64,000 nt of DNA from Telmatactis stephensoni. Its lineage: Eukaryota > Cnidaria > Anthozoa > Actiniaria > Isophelliidae. How positions within the stretch are numbered: the first letter of the stretch is position 1; every line of letters starts with the position of its first letter. This document shows positions 22,374 to 33,870 of the stretch, one piece after another. The stretch spans positions 930,001-994,000 of the forward strand of contig JALIZF010001862.1 of NCBI GenBank assembly GCA_029948255.1. The letters run 5' to 3'. A program made the translations under genes and the position numbers. Below the pieces are notes generated by a model. That model was not told where the DNA came from, ran no database searches, and saw only the letters and a program-made list of their open reading frames with translations.

Positions 22374-25300
22374 ATGACGAGACAATCCAAGATTGACATA
22401 GTGGTGGCCGTGGTAGCATTGGGTCTTATGGTAATAACTGCCTCAGGTAGGCTTATGTGGGGTTAATATATTATTACTAAATAACAAACAAGAGCTTCAT
22501 ACACTGATACACGCCATGGGTTATTCATTATATCATCTCTCCATGACTTCCTGTTTAGATTTCAATTTCTCTTGAGCTTTGGATTCGGACTACCTTAATT
22601 CTCAAGACAATAATTAGAGATGCTCTTATAGTAATGAAACAGTGTGAAGACAGTCTAAATGGAAGAAAAAATATCAAAAATTAACTACAGATTACTGTTA
22701 TTGCTAGCATTTTCATTTTCCTTTCATACTGACGAGGATGATTCACTGTATAATAGTTTACGCTACACATTTTACACTATATTGTTAATGGGAGTAGAAT
22801 GGGAGGGAGACTCGATCCTTATTTACTTAATCACTCAGGGACCGGGGGATATTCCGCGAGGAAAGGAACTAATGAAAAGCAAGCGGTAATTCCTGGTGCT
22901 GTTAGTCAAAAGCACAATACCAAATCAGCGTAGTGCTTATCCTTATATGTAGCTAGAGACCTGGGTATGCATATCACATCTTGTTTTTCTTTTTGTTTCA
23001 CTAGGTTCAAATTCATTACCTCATTGTTCTTGTTACACGTTCTATGGTAACTCTAGTGATTGGGAAAACAGTAGAAGACTGTGTCAAGCTAACGGAGGGG
23101 ATTTGGTATCAATAGAAAGCTTAGAAGAATGGGAATTTATTAGCAAACAAATCAAGTCTAAAACTACTGAAACTGGTCAGAATCAGTGGTGGATTGGTTT
23201 GGTGAGAACAAGTGGAGAATGGAAATGGCTGAGTGATCGAACCTTGACTTATGGTAACAAATGGGAACCAGGCCTAGATATAAACCGAAACCATTATTCA
23301 TATGCTGTGATAGACAAGAGCAAGGGATTATTCTGGAATGTCATGAAAAGCGTAGAAAGCGGAAAAATCTGCGAAAACAAACGGAAAGGTACGGAATTAA
23401 TCACCACATGTATAGCGAAATGAAAAATTATAACGATATTCCCAAGCATTCTTATTCCAAATGCATCTATAACAGTACTTAACGGCATGGCAATATGCGA
23501 GTTGATGTATTCGAAATTACTGCCAGGTAAAAAGGGAAATCACTGTTTGGGTCCTGTTTGGGTCTACCTGTGGAGGAAGTAGCTCGATTTTCTATCAATT
23601 CATTCATTCCTGATTCATGGATTTTATTCATTCGTTCTTTCATTCATTCATTCATTCATTCGTTCGTTCGTTCGTTCGTTCGTTCGTTCGTTCGTTCATT
23701 AATCGATCCATTGATCCATCCATTCAAGAAAGAAAGAAAGAAAAAAAAGAAAAAAAGAAAAAAAGGAAAGGAAGAAGGAAAGAAAGAAATATTTACATGT
23801 CCAGTGCTTTACCAACTGAGCTATCGAGTCAGCTGGAGTACATACAAACTAACACCAAAGCACTACAACTTTACTTTTTCTTGATACAAATGACACTTAA
23901 AATAATGAGTATAATAATATTACAACATGAATATTTTACAACTCAGTTCCTATTCCATAGAATGTCCCCAATACCAGATAAAATGGTGTGGTGAAACAAA
24001 CCAAACAAATATAAGCACTGTGGTACCATCAACCACGACCATAGCCAACAAGCCAGTTACATTTCCATCAACTACCGAAAAAATACTAAAGGGCTCACCA
24101 ACTGGAACGATATTCAGTGATAACAAAGGTATATGCAACATGAATTTTGTTTCTCCTATTAAAGAATATAAAATAATTGAATCAGGCTAGGCCTTTATTG
24201 GTTTATTACATTGTTCACGCTCTCGCATTAGCTCTGTCAAAAGCTAGCGTCGATCATTCTAAAATGTACCATTGTGTTTCATATTCCAGGAAAAGACGAA
24301 AGGAGTGTTAGACCTGAAAAGAAACCTTTTCCTATCCTGATTTTGGTTATTCTATTAGCTATTGTACTACTGGCATGTATTGGTGTTCTTATCGTAGTCT
24401 GGATACGAAAATCAAAACGACAAGGTACTATATTAATAATGATATGTTAGGTATTATCACTAGTTTATCGATATGAGTAATTTCAGTTCTGTGATAAGGG
24501 TATGGTACCGATAAAGTACCTATAGAAATCTAAAATACATCGACGGAAAGGAAGGGGCGTGTGTAAGGGTAGGGAAATATGTGTGGAGGATGTGGATCTT
24601 CATTTTCATGATTGAATTTCCCTGGAAGCCCCATACAGAAATTGATGTTTTGCTTAAAAATTAAATAGTATTATAAAATGAAAAACAAGCATTGTTTATC
24701 TTGATGTTTTCACCATCGCGTAGGTACACACAGAATAAGTCAACGAAGGTATGTTTAATCACATTTTTGCACAATAATGTTAATATTAAAGCATGTTAAA
24801 GCATACCTCTGCCTCTTCCAGATATATTTCTCGTGGTTTCTCGAAAACCCGATAACTTTACGGACCCGTTTATTATTACGCAAAGAATACGGGAGGGTTC
24901 GACCACCCACACAATTGTTTGATATGTATAAACACGTGTGTACAAATCGTAGAAATTGAAAATAACGCGCTTCTTCCGAAAACTATTACTTTATTGGATT
25001 AGTTTACGAGCCCATACGGTCCATAAAGTTATCAGGTCTCTCGAAAACATTTTCCCAGAGGTATATCTAGCTCAATAATAAACACATCATCACTTTTTTT
25101 GATATTCTACGACAGGAAAGAATCCGAGAAAGTACTGGATGTTCCTTTGAGCGTGCAACACATGTATGACCAATACCCACATGAAGTTGAACAAACACAG
25201 GAGGGACCTACGAAAAGCATGGCTGCGACAGAGTATCACGCAGATAAACTAATCCAAGAGGATACAGAAACGAGTGTGCCTGAAGATTTAAAAACACCAG

Positions 25301-25923
25301 AATATGCACAAATGAGCAAACAAGAGGACTCAAAAACTATCGGCACAGAAAATGGAGCTGTTATCAAAGAGGTGACGGAAGTGGGGACTGAAATGGAAGA
25401 CAAAAGTAAGGACAACCCCAACAAGCTTCTAGCAAACCAAAAGAAACCACGGACATGCTATACTGATCATGAGGAATTCGAAGATGAAGTCTTTTATCCC
25501 GAACAGAACGAGATACAACAAAACCAAGCACCACAAGACTCTCTAGACCAGGAGGATGGTTTGAATGACAAGACAACGGCTCTTTACGCTACAATTGATA
25601 AGTCGAAGAAAGAACCTCCTCAACATTTGTATGCAGAAGTCGACAATGTTAAGCAAGTAAGTAAAGTCGTATTATATGTTCTTGTTAGTATAGGTAATCT
25701 ACGGTTTCTCGTTCAATTTGGAATTAATTCGCACGAGTGTGTTTTTCGAAGAGTATCAAAATTGCACGAGTCCGTAGGGCGGGTTGGCCTTACTAATGAG
25801 AGGGACCGGTCGTAAGGCGGAGTTCTACTTTATTGAAAATTAATTATTGATCATTCTCTGTTGATACCTTAGTAAACCGCAACGCAAAAAAGACTGGATT
25901 CTGTTAGTACGTTTAGTATAAAA

Positions 25924-26018
<95 letters not shown>

Positions 26019-26894
26019 ATGAATGAATGAATGAATGAATGAATGAATGAATGAATGAATGAATGAATGAATGAATAAATAAATAAATGTATTTGTTTAT
26101 ACAGGCCGAGTTTTGCAGCTTAGCGCTGTTGTCGGCCTGTTTTCTCTCACACTCACTACCTCTACATTAAATTATTTTGCAAACATTGCTCATCTCACAT
26201 GTTGATTTTTGCTGCATGAGGGAGGGAAAACCAGAGTACCCGGAGAAAAACCCTCGTGGCATGGTCGAGAACAACACATCAAACAAACTCATGCAATTTA
26301 CTTATGATCTCAGTGAGCGCTCGAGCTGGAACTCGAACCCGGACCACAGCCAGTGAAAAGCCGGTTCTCTCACCAATCGCCCGACCATGCCACCCAAAAT
26401 ATCACTCGTCCGTAGTGATTTGTTTAAGTAAGACGCTCGTTTAGGCGTTTACTCGGCGGGTTTTCGACCAGCCTCCACGAATGAGCGTGTATGCATTTTG
26501 TGACGGAAGAAAAAAAAACTGTATATTATGATTCTGCCGCCAGCCGAGTAATAAGATGCTCACTAGAAGAAATGTAAACTGAAGCACACATATGAATATG
26601 AATAAATATGTTGATATAAATCTATACAAGATAATTTCAAATAGAAAATTGAAAATGTCGAAGTCAATGAAGAAAATTAGAAGAAGTAAAACTGAATAAT
26701 ATTTTGCATGAACAGCATTTTCATGTATATTTCTATGTTTGTAGGGAGATCAATCCAAGGACCTAACTTACGCAGAGATTACAGATTTTCAATCAAATCC
26801 ATCAGAACCCGTCAAAAAGCCAACGCCCTACTACCCAACGGAATATGCCACCGTCACGGTTCATCCGCTTAGTCCCAGGCCATTTGAAAGATGA
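22374..26894 (+). CDS. R3: type I membrane CTLD receptor with ITIM/ITSM-like tail
   Basis: Seven exons, 22374-22446, 23005-23388, 23961-24128, 24290-24424, 24724-24748, 25116-25656 and 26745-26894, give 491 residues. Order: signal peptide (MTRQSKIDIVVAVVALGLMV); CTLD at about 27-150 (HCSCYTF, QWWIGL, KWEPGLD, FWNV, ICE); Thr-rich stalk opening ECPQYQIKWC; KKPFP, one TM helix (about 224-247, no charged residue inside) and RKSKR; then a 240-residue acidic tail. The tail has TPEYAQM (a YxxM type), ALYATI (Tyr419), HLYAEV (Tyr434), LTYAEI (Tyr451, ITIM form) and TEYATV (Tyr476, ITSM form). The extracellular and TM exons are all phase 1-1. Uncharged TM plus ITIM/ITSM suggests an inhibitory receptor that recruits SH2-domain phosphatases; this is inferred from the motifs. 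Confidence 0.9.
23615..23845. repeat. (ATTC)n/(GTTC)n/(GAAA)n simple repeats with tRNA-like fragment
   Basis: Tetranucleotide runs at about 23615-23790 are followed by a segment whose minus strand reads GATAGCTCAGTTGGTAAAGC, a tRNA A-box-like SINE head. It is in R3 intron 2 and noncoding. Confidence 0.75.
24838..25050. mobile_element. MITE-like inverted repeat in R3 intron 5
   Basis: CGATAACTTTACGGACCCG on the left and GTCCATAAAGTTATCAGG on the right form inverted arms, with CTCGAAAAC at both outer edges. A related fragment (GGGTCCGTAAAGTTTTCGCC) lies in R5 near 39858. Confidence 0.55.
25918..26398 (-). mobile_element. tRNA-derived SINE with (AAAT/GAAT)n tail
   Basis: On the minus strand the element starts near 26398 with TGGCATGGTCGGGCGATTGG (A-box-like). 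It continues through CCGGGTTCGAGTTCCA (B-box-like) and ends in a long tetranucleotide tail (25918-26095). This is standard SINE order. It lies in R3 intron 6, between the tail exon and the last exon. Confidence 0.75.
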
Positions 26895-27485
26895 TCTCGT
26901 ACATGAAGAGATTGAGGCAGGGCGATGGAAAAGAAAACATTGAAAATCGGCTTCTGAGCCGGATCGTTGCTCACTGGTAATACGGATTCAATTTATATCC
27001 TGACAAAATTTGGACCGAAAGCTTGTGAATAACTCAGCAGTACTAAGAACTTCTTTTTGTCAAGATTAGTTTATCAACCCTTTCGAGAACCTACCTATTG
27101 TCGACTACCTACCAACAACCTTCTACCTACCACTACCCAATTTCAACCTTCTCGAAAAACTTACTGATAATCTAGTAACTCCTCATCAACAGCTTACCAA
27201 CACCTTGCTGAGGACTTAGTATATATATAGCACTTTATTTACAACCAACCAACAACCTATTCCGACAACCTGTTGACTAACAACCGACAGCCTACCGACA
27301 ACCACCCACCAACAACGTTTTGCCGACCCACTGACTGACAACTTACTCACCACTGGTATTAACTACCTATCAACAACCCTCCGTAAACCTACCAGGGAGT
27401 TTTGGTCAACTTAGCTACACCACATGAGACTTTATAAATTCCTCACGACTGAGATAAATATGTGAATATTATCAAGCTTGTAGAC

Positions 27486-27491
27486 AATAAA
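27486..27491 (+). terminator. Candidate R3 polyadenylation signal
   Basis: AATAAA lies within the block conserved between the R3 and R4 3' regions; the R4 copy near 34500 reads GATAAA. Confidence 0.45.
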
Positions 27492-28135
27492 ACTAGGAGC
27501 CAACAGCTTAAAAATAGATGAGGTTTAAACGGCTGTCACAATGTGACTATTTGATACTTCTATTCACTTTCTTCTCCCCTTTCCCTTGTCAATTTATGTC
27601 TAGCAAATTTCCAACGATTAGGAATATGCTGGAATATTCATTTTCTAACCATTTAAAACTTGCTGGAAATATGTTGATAATTTACTGATAAAACGTGTTT
27701 TCCAACATAATTCTAACTGTTGGAAATATATAGATTGTTGGGGATTTCCATTTCCAATAGTTAAAAATTTGTTAGAAATTTCCAAGAAATTATATCGCAT
27801 GCACAATTTCCAGGTCTATTAAAAAAATGGTCAAAACTTTTCCAGTGGAAGGCCACTATAGTCCAAAGTAAGTTTCGTGAGAAAGGGAACTTTTGAGCTG
27901 ATACCTTGTAGTTGTAATTTGAAAATGAAATAAAAAGCAAAATGTCAAAACGTCTAGACTTTGTGGGCAAACCATGGGATATTCTGGACTACAGTTAAAT
28001 ACAGCTAAATCTTTTTCAGCTTTCTGACTTTCTCTTTGCTAACTCCATGACATAGACGTCCATGCCCGATCGAACGAGATGAATCAATATTTCAACTTCA
28101 CTTGACTTTGGTTTAATTTGACGTTCATAATCGAA

Positions 28136-28145
28136 TTTCGTTTTC
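28136..28145 (-). promoter_or_regulatory. IRF-like site upstream of R4 (reverse orientation)
   Basis: TTTCGTTTTC on the plus strand is GAAAACGAAA on the minus strand, an exact GAAANNGAAA match 142-151 bp before the R4 ATG. The 5' flank otherwise does not resemble that of R2 or R3. Confidence 0.4.
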
Positions 28146-28286
28146 CTTATATTACTACGTTTTCTATTATTCAATTCCGTCCAGACACGATTCTATACTT
28201 AAACTTGTTATTCAAAAAGATTTAAATCTCAGCACTTGTGTAATCTGACGATAAATTCTTCAGTGACGAGGGAAGAGAAAGCAATC

Positions 28287-31200
28287 ATGGCTTTGTGTTA
28301 TTACTTGGTGATGTTTGTACTTGCCTTTAAACAAGTACAAGGTAAGATAGTAATGGGTTAAGTACCGATAACCATGTGGGATGAACGAACAAGAGATGAG
28401 AAATAATAATAATCATTAATGATAATAATAATCTATTTTTCCTTTCCACTTCTTCCCCCAATTTACCGCCCCCTCTACCCTTTTAGGTCTCACATTGCTA
28501 AATACTAAAAATCCCAACCAACGAACAATCCCCAAAAGAAACGCTTGGAGCGCAGGCAAGAAAATTGCAATCATGTTATTGATTTTATTGAAAATAAAAT
28601 GTCCATGGTTTTAACAACAAAGGCCATGCCACTAACAGGATAAACTGGTGCTCATCAGATCTCCCCAATTTTTATATGCATAATCTTTTTATATGCATGA
28701 ATATGCAACAGGGAAAATCAGCGATGACTGCCCTGATTTGTCACAGTCTCTTGGTCAGGGCTGCTCTGTGAACAGTGACTGCACCAAGATCACATGCACT
28801 CCAAAACCAGCGGAGAAAAACTTGACATGGACAATCACGATCAATGGCTGTAAAAAAACAGTCTCCGTCGATGTCTCTGTTAAAGAAGAAAACGTAGCTC
28901 AGTGGTCGAACAGATTTACGTCAGATGAGTGGCGTGCGAACGTTTCTGGTTTGTCAATCAAAACGAACATGACTCAACATGACGTTTTTGTAAAGGTTAA
29001 TGTATCAGATCTTCATATGAAGGTAATGATAAACTTAAGTAACAATGCGCGTAAAATTGAAAGTAGCTAGGCAACTCCCCATTGTTCCGAGCATTTCACT
29101 TTCCCTATATAAGAATGGTTGGATTTTCAGGCTGAGAATACATCAACCTATGAACAAAAAACATGTTATTGAAATAAAATGCACTAAAACTCTATTTAAC
29201 TGGGAAGTTTCTTTTGTGTGAAAAGCTTTCATCATGAGATTCCAAAACAACAGCCAAGAAAAGCTTCCAATTTTCCAAGTTCCCCACATAGAATTTTTGT
29301 TTCATTAAATTAAAACTCACAAAATTTTTAACAGAGAGAAAATCTACTAGTGAACTTGGTAGGAATTAATGTAATATCTGATAAAGATATGTTTGATTTT
29401 CATGTTTTAGCCAATGAGATGGACGGATTAAACATAAAATTACCACCTTTCTGCATTCCGTGCATTAGTGATGCCTACCTCTTACTCGGACCATTACTTA
29501 ATAGCAGGGACACATGCATGGCAGCTGCGTAACGTAAAGGATGAGCTGAACCTTCACCCAAATCCCGAGTTGAGGTATATGCTGCCATTTGTAAGCTGCA
29601 AACGCATGTGCCAATGAATAGGGTTTATTTTTGCCCTTATAAGGTATCTTTTTGCACCTTTTGAATCTCTTTAAGCCATGCTTGTTTATTTCTTTATTTA
29701 TCTATTTATTTTTAGGTTGTACTTGAGATTGATGAAGATACCACACTGGTTAATGGTACCTTACCATCCTATCAATGTGGTAATTATGATGATATAGATA
29801 TGTGTAGAGCAACCTACACAGGTGTGCCGGTTCGGCCATTGCTACTGATGATTACAGGGGCGGATCCAGGGAAGGGTGCACCCAGGATTATTTTTCATGG
29901 GAGGGGGTCCAGCGTTATAGAAATTGGAAACTATGGAGAGGATATTTTGGAAAAATATAGAGAAGAAAAGGGCCCAAAGTCATCTCAGGAGGGGGTGCAC
30001 ACCCTTGTACCCCTCCCCTAAATCCGCCCCTGGATTATGCATACAAATGAAATCAATTCAGGTTATTCCAAATATAACCTAGATAAAGATAAATGCTTCG
30101 CATACTGCCCGACAAACTTAAATAAATCAAAAGCTTCAGATTTTGATAAACTCTTTCTCAAACAACTAAAAGGAAAAAGAAACAGGAAAAATATTAAGGC
30201 TAGAAGTATTTTTTCCGGCAACATAGATGAAGTAGTACGATGTGACGAATGTCCAAAGAGTTGTTGTCATGCGCGAAGACTGTCTGGTCCAATCACAGAC
30301 TGAGTCTAATTAAACTCCACACAGTTATGAGATTTATAAATTTAAACAAGAAAGGAAGATTGGAGATAGGAGACATAGGACGATAATTGGCGAGGACATC
30401 AGGATCGAGGGATTTCTTCTTGAGGACAGGCGTCATCAATGCATACTTTAGTTGTTCAGTTTATCAGGAACAAGAACAACTGAAGCATTCGTTTTATTTA
30501 TCAAACTCATTAATAATTCATTAGAAAACACAATGGAAATCACTACCGTAACGTAGATCTTTATATCGGATAAAGATTTTTGTTCATTTGCATAAACTTT
30601 AACTTGGATTTGCTAAGCCAAAAGTAGTCAAACTTGGAAAATTCTGGTCCAATATGATAATTGACAACTAGACGTTTGATAAGTAATATAAAGAACTCGA
30701 GAGCGTGTTATATCGGGTCTAAAGATCCTCGCCTTCGGCTCGGATCTTTATCCACCGATATAACACGCTCTCTCGTTCTTTATACATTACGTAATGTATA
30801 AAGTAAATCTCGCGAAGTAAATCTCTCTAAAAGTTTGTCGACTTAAAAGATTTAAGAAAATAAAATTCAAAGCGCGAAGTATACTTTGTCGTGGCCCAGT
30901 AGAAAAAGGGCTCATTTAATATTGAAAAGAGTAAAGTGAATACTAAGATCGTACACCATTGTTATCATGTTTCAGAAAAAGACTTTAGACCGGAAAAGAA
31001 ACCTTTTCCTGTCCTGATATTGGCTATTCCATTAGTTATTATACTATTGGCATGTATTGGTGTTCTTATCGTAGTCTGGATACGAAAGTCAAAACGACGA
31101 GGTACCATTGATATGTTACGTTCACAGTATACTATACTGAAATACTGGTTTACTGAGTATATATGCACGAGTAACAATTTGCTTAACTGTGAAAGCTCTT

Positions 31201-31871
31201 ACCCCGGGTAGGGTAACGTCACGGAGCCGGGGGATGGAGGGAGTTACCCCGGTTAGGATAAAGACAGAGGGCGGCGCGGGAGGAGGGGGGGGGGGGGGGG
31301 GAGGGGGGGGAATTGAAGAGGATATGTGTTGGGCAAGGTTGATGTTCATCCTAACTCTCATTATTGAATAACAATGGAGCTGAGCTTCCATGTAGAATTA
31401 ATTGCCTAAAAATCAAAAAGTTTTCAATAAAATAACGATCAACGAGTATTGTTTCTGTCAACATTTTTACCATTGTAGGTACAAACAGAACAAGTCACCA
31501 AAGGTACGTTTGCACAATAATAAATTAAACCAAATTTTCATATGTTTCCCTCGTTCAGCTTATATAATATATTGACATAACCGCAGGTATTTTCGAACCG
31601 CTCATGTTACATATATATAATCATGCTAGCCAATTTGCTAGCCGACAAAGATATATTCACTTACATTACACGTACCGGTCAGTTCTTCTTTAGCGAGCTA
31701 CCATTTTTAAAATAAACCCTGGGTAACCCGAAATCATGGTAATACAACAACATTATTTGTCTCTCTGATTAGTAGAGTACTAGTGCCCGGCTATAAGATT
31801 TTGAGACGTTAATAAAGTTATTATCATCATCACCATCATCATCATCATCATCATCGTCGTCGTCGTCATCA

Positions 31872-31920
<49 letters not shown>

Positions 31921-33702
31921 CAGAGATGGTATCAAAATTAATAATAAAGATATGAATCACTTTGTTTTTAACGTTTTTTCTACGACAGGAAAGAATCCGA
32001 TAGTGTCTTTGATGTTCCTTTAAGCGTTCGATGCATGTATGATCAATATCCACATGAAGACCAGAACGAGCGCAATGTTGCACAAACACAAGAGGAGCCT
32101 ACGAAAAGCATGGCTACGACAGAGCATCACGCAGATAAGCTGGCTCAAAAGGATGCAGTAGTGGATATGCTTCAAGAACTAAAAACACCAGAGTGTGCAC
32201 AAATGAACAAACAATGGGAAGCAAAAACTACAAAAAACACTGGCGCAGAATATCTGATAACACCAGAGTATGCACGTGCACTATTAAGTGAACAAAGAGA
32301 TAAAAAAACTCCAGGCGCTGAAAATGGAGCTGTTATCAAAGAGGTGACGGAAGTGGGGACTGAAATGGAAGACAAAAGTAAGGACAACCCAAACAAGCTT
32401 CTAGCAAACCAAAAGAAACCACAGACATGCTATACTGATCATGAGGAATTCGAAGATGAAGTCTTTTATCCCGAACAGAACGAGATACAACAAAACCAAG
32501 CACCACAAGACTCTCTAGACCAGGAGGATGGTTTGAATGACAAGACAACGGCTCTTTACGCTACAATTGATGAGTCGAAGAAGAAAGAACATCAATATTT
32601 GTATCCAGGAGCCGACGATGTTAAGAATGTAAGTATACCCACATTCCCGGGGGGGGGGGGGGAGGGGATTTCGATCGGAAATGGGCGTGGATGGCGGTAC
32701 CTTTTAGGGTGTTTTTCGGTAAATAAAATACCTAAAATAAGCCGCATTACTGGGACGATTTTAATGATCTGACTTTTGTCTCTTGAGCACATCGATAAAG
32801 GAGATTTTATGTTTTGGATTCTTCAATTTTTGTTTTTGGATTGGACCAGGTACCTTTTAGGGCTAGAAATCAATTGTTGCTACTCCCCCCAAGATAATAC
32901 TCAGGTACCTTTAAGGGATCATTTTCGAAATTTCCGACGAGCATCCCCGCCCTCTTATATACAGGAGTCCCCCCACCTCTGGGCCCACATTATTGTAGAA
33001 GTTCCAATGAAAATATTTGTCTGGATCTTCTTGGCTGGCGTTCATGTTTGTGTATGTAATATTTGTATGTAGAGTACGGCTGACCTGTGGACGCCAAAAA
33101 TAACTTGCCGTGATAACAGCGTGGTCGTATTAAGTAATGTATAAAGAACGAGAGAGCGTGTTATATCGGTGGATAAAGATCCGAGCCGAAGGCGAGGATC
33201 TTTAGACCCGATATAACACGCTCTCGAGTTCTTTATATTACTTATCAAACGTCTAGTTGTCAATTATCATATTGGACCAGAATTTTCCAAGTTTGACTAC
33301 TTTTGGCTTAGAAAATCCAAGTTAAAGTTTATGCAAATGAACAAAAATCTTTATCCGATATAAAGATCTACGTTACGGTAGTGATTTCCATTGTGTTTTC
33401 TAATGAATTATTAATGAGTTTGATAAAGATTATTAAAGATTTAATTTTTACAAGTGCGATCAACTATTTACTGGGTCCGAAGAAGACGACGTAGAAAAAT
33501 AAATGATATTTTGATGAACACCATTTTCATGTGTGATCAATATTTTTGTTTGCAGGGAGATCAACCCGAGTGCGTAACATACACAGAAGTTACGTTCCAA
33601 TCAAATCCACCAAAACCCGTCAAAAAGCCAACGCCCTACTACCCGACGGAATATGCCACCGTCACGGTTCATCCGCTTAGTCCGAGACGAGATGGAAAAT
33701 GA
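28287..33702 (+). CDS. R4: type I membrane receptor with a non-CTLD Cys-containing ectodomain and an R3-like tail
   Basis: The proposed exons are 28287-28341, 28712-29022, 29716-29821, 30976-31101, 31479-31503, 31989-32628 and 33556-33702, giving 469 residues in continuous phase. The signal peptide MALCYYLVMFVLAFKQVQ is followed by a module with DDCPDLSQSLGQGCSVNSDC, CTKITC and WTITINGC, then EIDEDTTLVNGTLPSYQCG; it has no CTLD features. The TM exon (EKKPFP, uncharged helix, RKSKRR) and tail match R3. Tail motifs are TPEYARAL, ALYATI (Tyr398), VTYTEV (Tyr430) and TEYATV (Tyr454). The R3 TPEYAQM tyrosine is Cys here, and HLYAEV has become YLYPGA. The 29821 donor (GTGTGC) is weak: the reading frame runs on past it and is broken by a MITE, so the ectodomain may be longer or the gene partly damaged. 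Confidence 0.65.
29335..29532 (+). other. Possible alternative terminal exon of R4
   Basis: After a good acceptor (TTTTTAACAG), a 66-codon frame including the stop is in the phase needed to follow the R4 exon ending at 29022. It encodes RENLLVNLVGINV..., including FCIPC, and ends in TAA. Used as a last exon it would give a secreted ectodomain. Equally, it may be chance intron sequence. Confidence 0.25.
29855..30032. mobile_element. 178-bp MITE with CAGGGGCGGAT termini
   Basis: The ends CAGGGGCGGATCCAGG and TAAATCCGCCCCTG are inverted copies, of a form typical of hAT-type nonautonomous elements. The 5-bp direct repeat GATTA flanks it. Element plus one repeat is 183 bp, so the reading frame on both sides (29800 onward and 30037-30303) stays in register, and the stop near 30019-30021 lies inside the element. 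Confidence 0.8.
30037..30303 (+). pseudogene. Cys-containing coding remnant beyond the MITE in R4
   Basis: An 88-codon frame encodes KYNLDKDKCFAYCPTN, a basic segment (KGKRNRKNIKAR) and RCDECPKSCCHARR, ending in TGA. It is in register with the frame that runs past the R4 donor at 29821 and is separated from it only by the MITE. It may be the former C-terminal part of the R4 ectodomain, now excluded, or an alternative 3' end. I recognise no family. Confidence 0.4.
30498..30790 (-). mobile_element. 293-bp hairpin element, inverted copy A
   Basis: It contains GAGAGCGTGTTATATCGG and its inverse CCGATATAACACGCTCTC around GGATC-rich hairpin sequence. Its reverse complement matches 33134-33426 almost base for base. 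It lies upstream of the R4 TM exon. Confidence 0.85.
31284..31312. repeat. Poly-G tract in R4 intron
   Basis: A run of almost uninterrupted G, broken by single A residues, follows GCGCGGGAGG between the R4 TM exon and the small juxtamembrane exon. It could form G-quadruplex structure. A shorter G-run at about 32649-32661 follows the R4 tail exon donor. Confidence 0.85.
31818..31921. repeat. (ATC)n(GTC)n(ATT)n compound microsatellite
   Basis: Trinucleotide runs in the R4 intron just before the tail exon at 31989. The reverse-strand poly-Asn/Asp frame here is a simple-repeat artefact. Confidence 0.9.
33134..33426 (+). mobile_element. 293-bp hairpin element, inverted copy B
   Basis: Near-identical reverse complement of 30498-30790. 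It lies in the last R4 intron, so the two copies bracket the R4 TM and tail exons as a 2.3-kb inverted-repeat-flanked cassette. Confidence 0.85.
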
Positions 33703-33870
33703 TCTAATACATGTAGAGATTGGATGAGGCACGGCGATGGAAGAGAAAAGTTTGACCTAAAGCTCTTCAGTAGTGCTAACTGACAACTCAACGACAAGCG
33801 GACGTATTCAATTTATAAGCAATCTAACAACAACTCAACAACTGCCACCTCCCTACCAACGGCACATTAT

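Larger units (their letters stand above)
26895..28286. other. R3 3' region and R3-R4 intergenic region
   Basis: The first 600 bp is a C/A-rich region (repeated CTACC/CAACAACC) paralogous to the region after R4 (34080-34520), including AAATATGT(G/A)AATATTATCAAGC. The duplication of the two genes therefore extended beyond the stop codons. The rest has TTTCCAAC-rich low-complexity repeats and no exon. Confidence 0.6.

Noticed and set aside
23790..23845. tRNA-like TAGCTCAGTTGGTAAAGC on the minus strand
   Set aside because: Only the 5' half of a tRNA-like sequence is present, next to simple repeats; treated as a SINE fragment.
26105..26398. tRNA gene on the minus strand
   Set aside because: A and B boxes are present, but there is no cloverleaf and a long body and tetranucleotide tail follow; it is a SINE.
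31769..32089. Minus-strand poly-Asn/poly-Asp frame
   Set aside because: Artefact of the trinucleotide microsatellite in the R4 intron.
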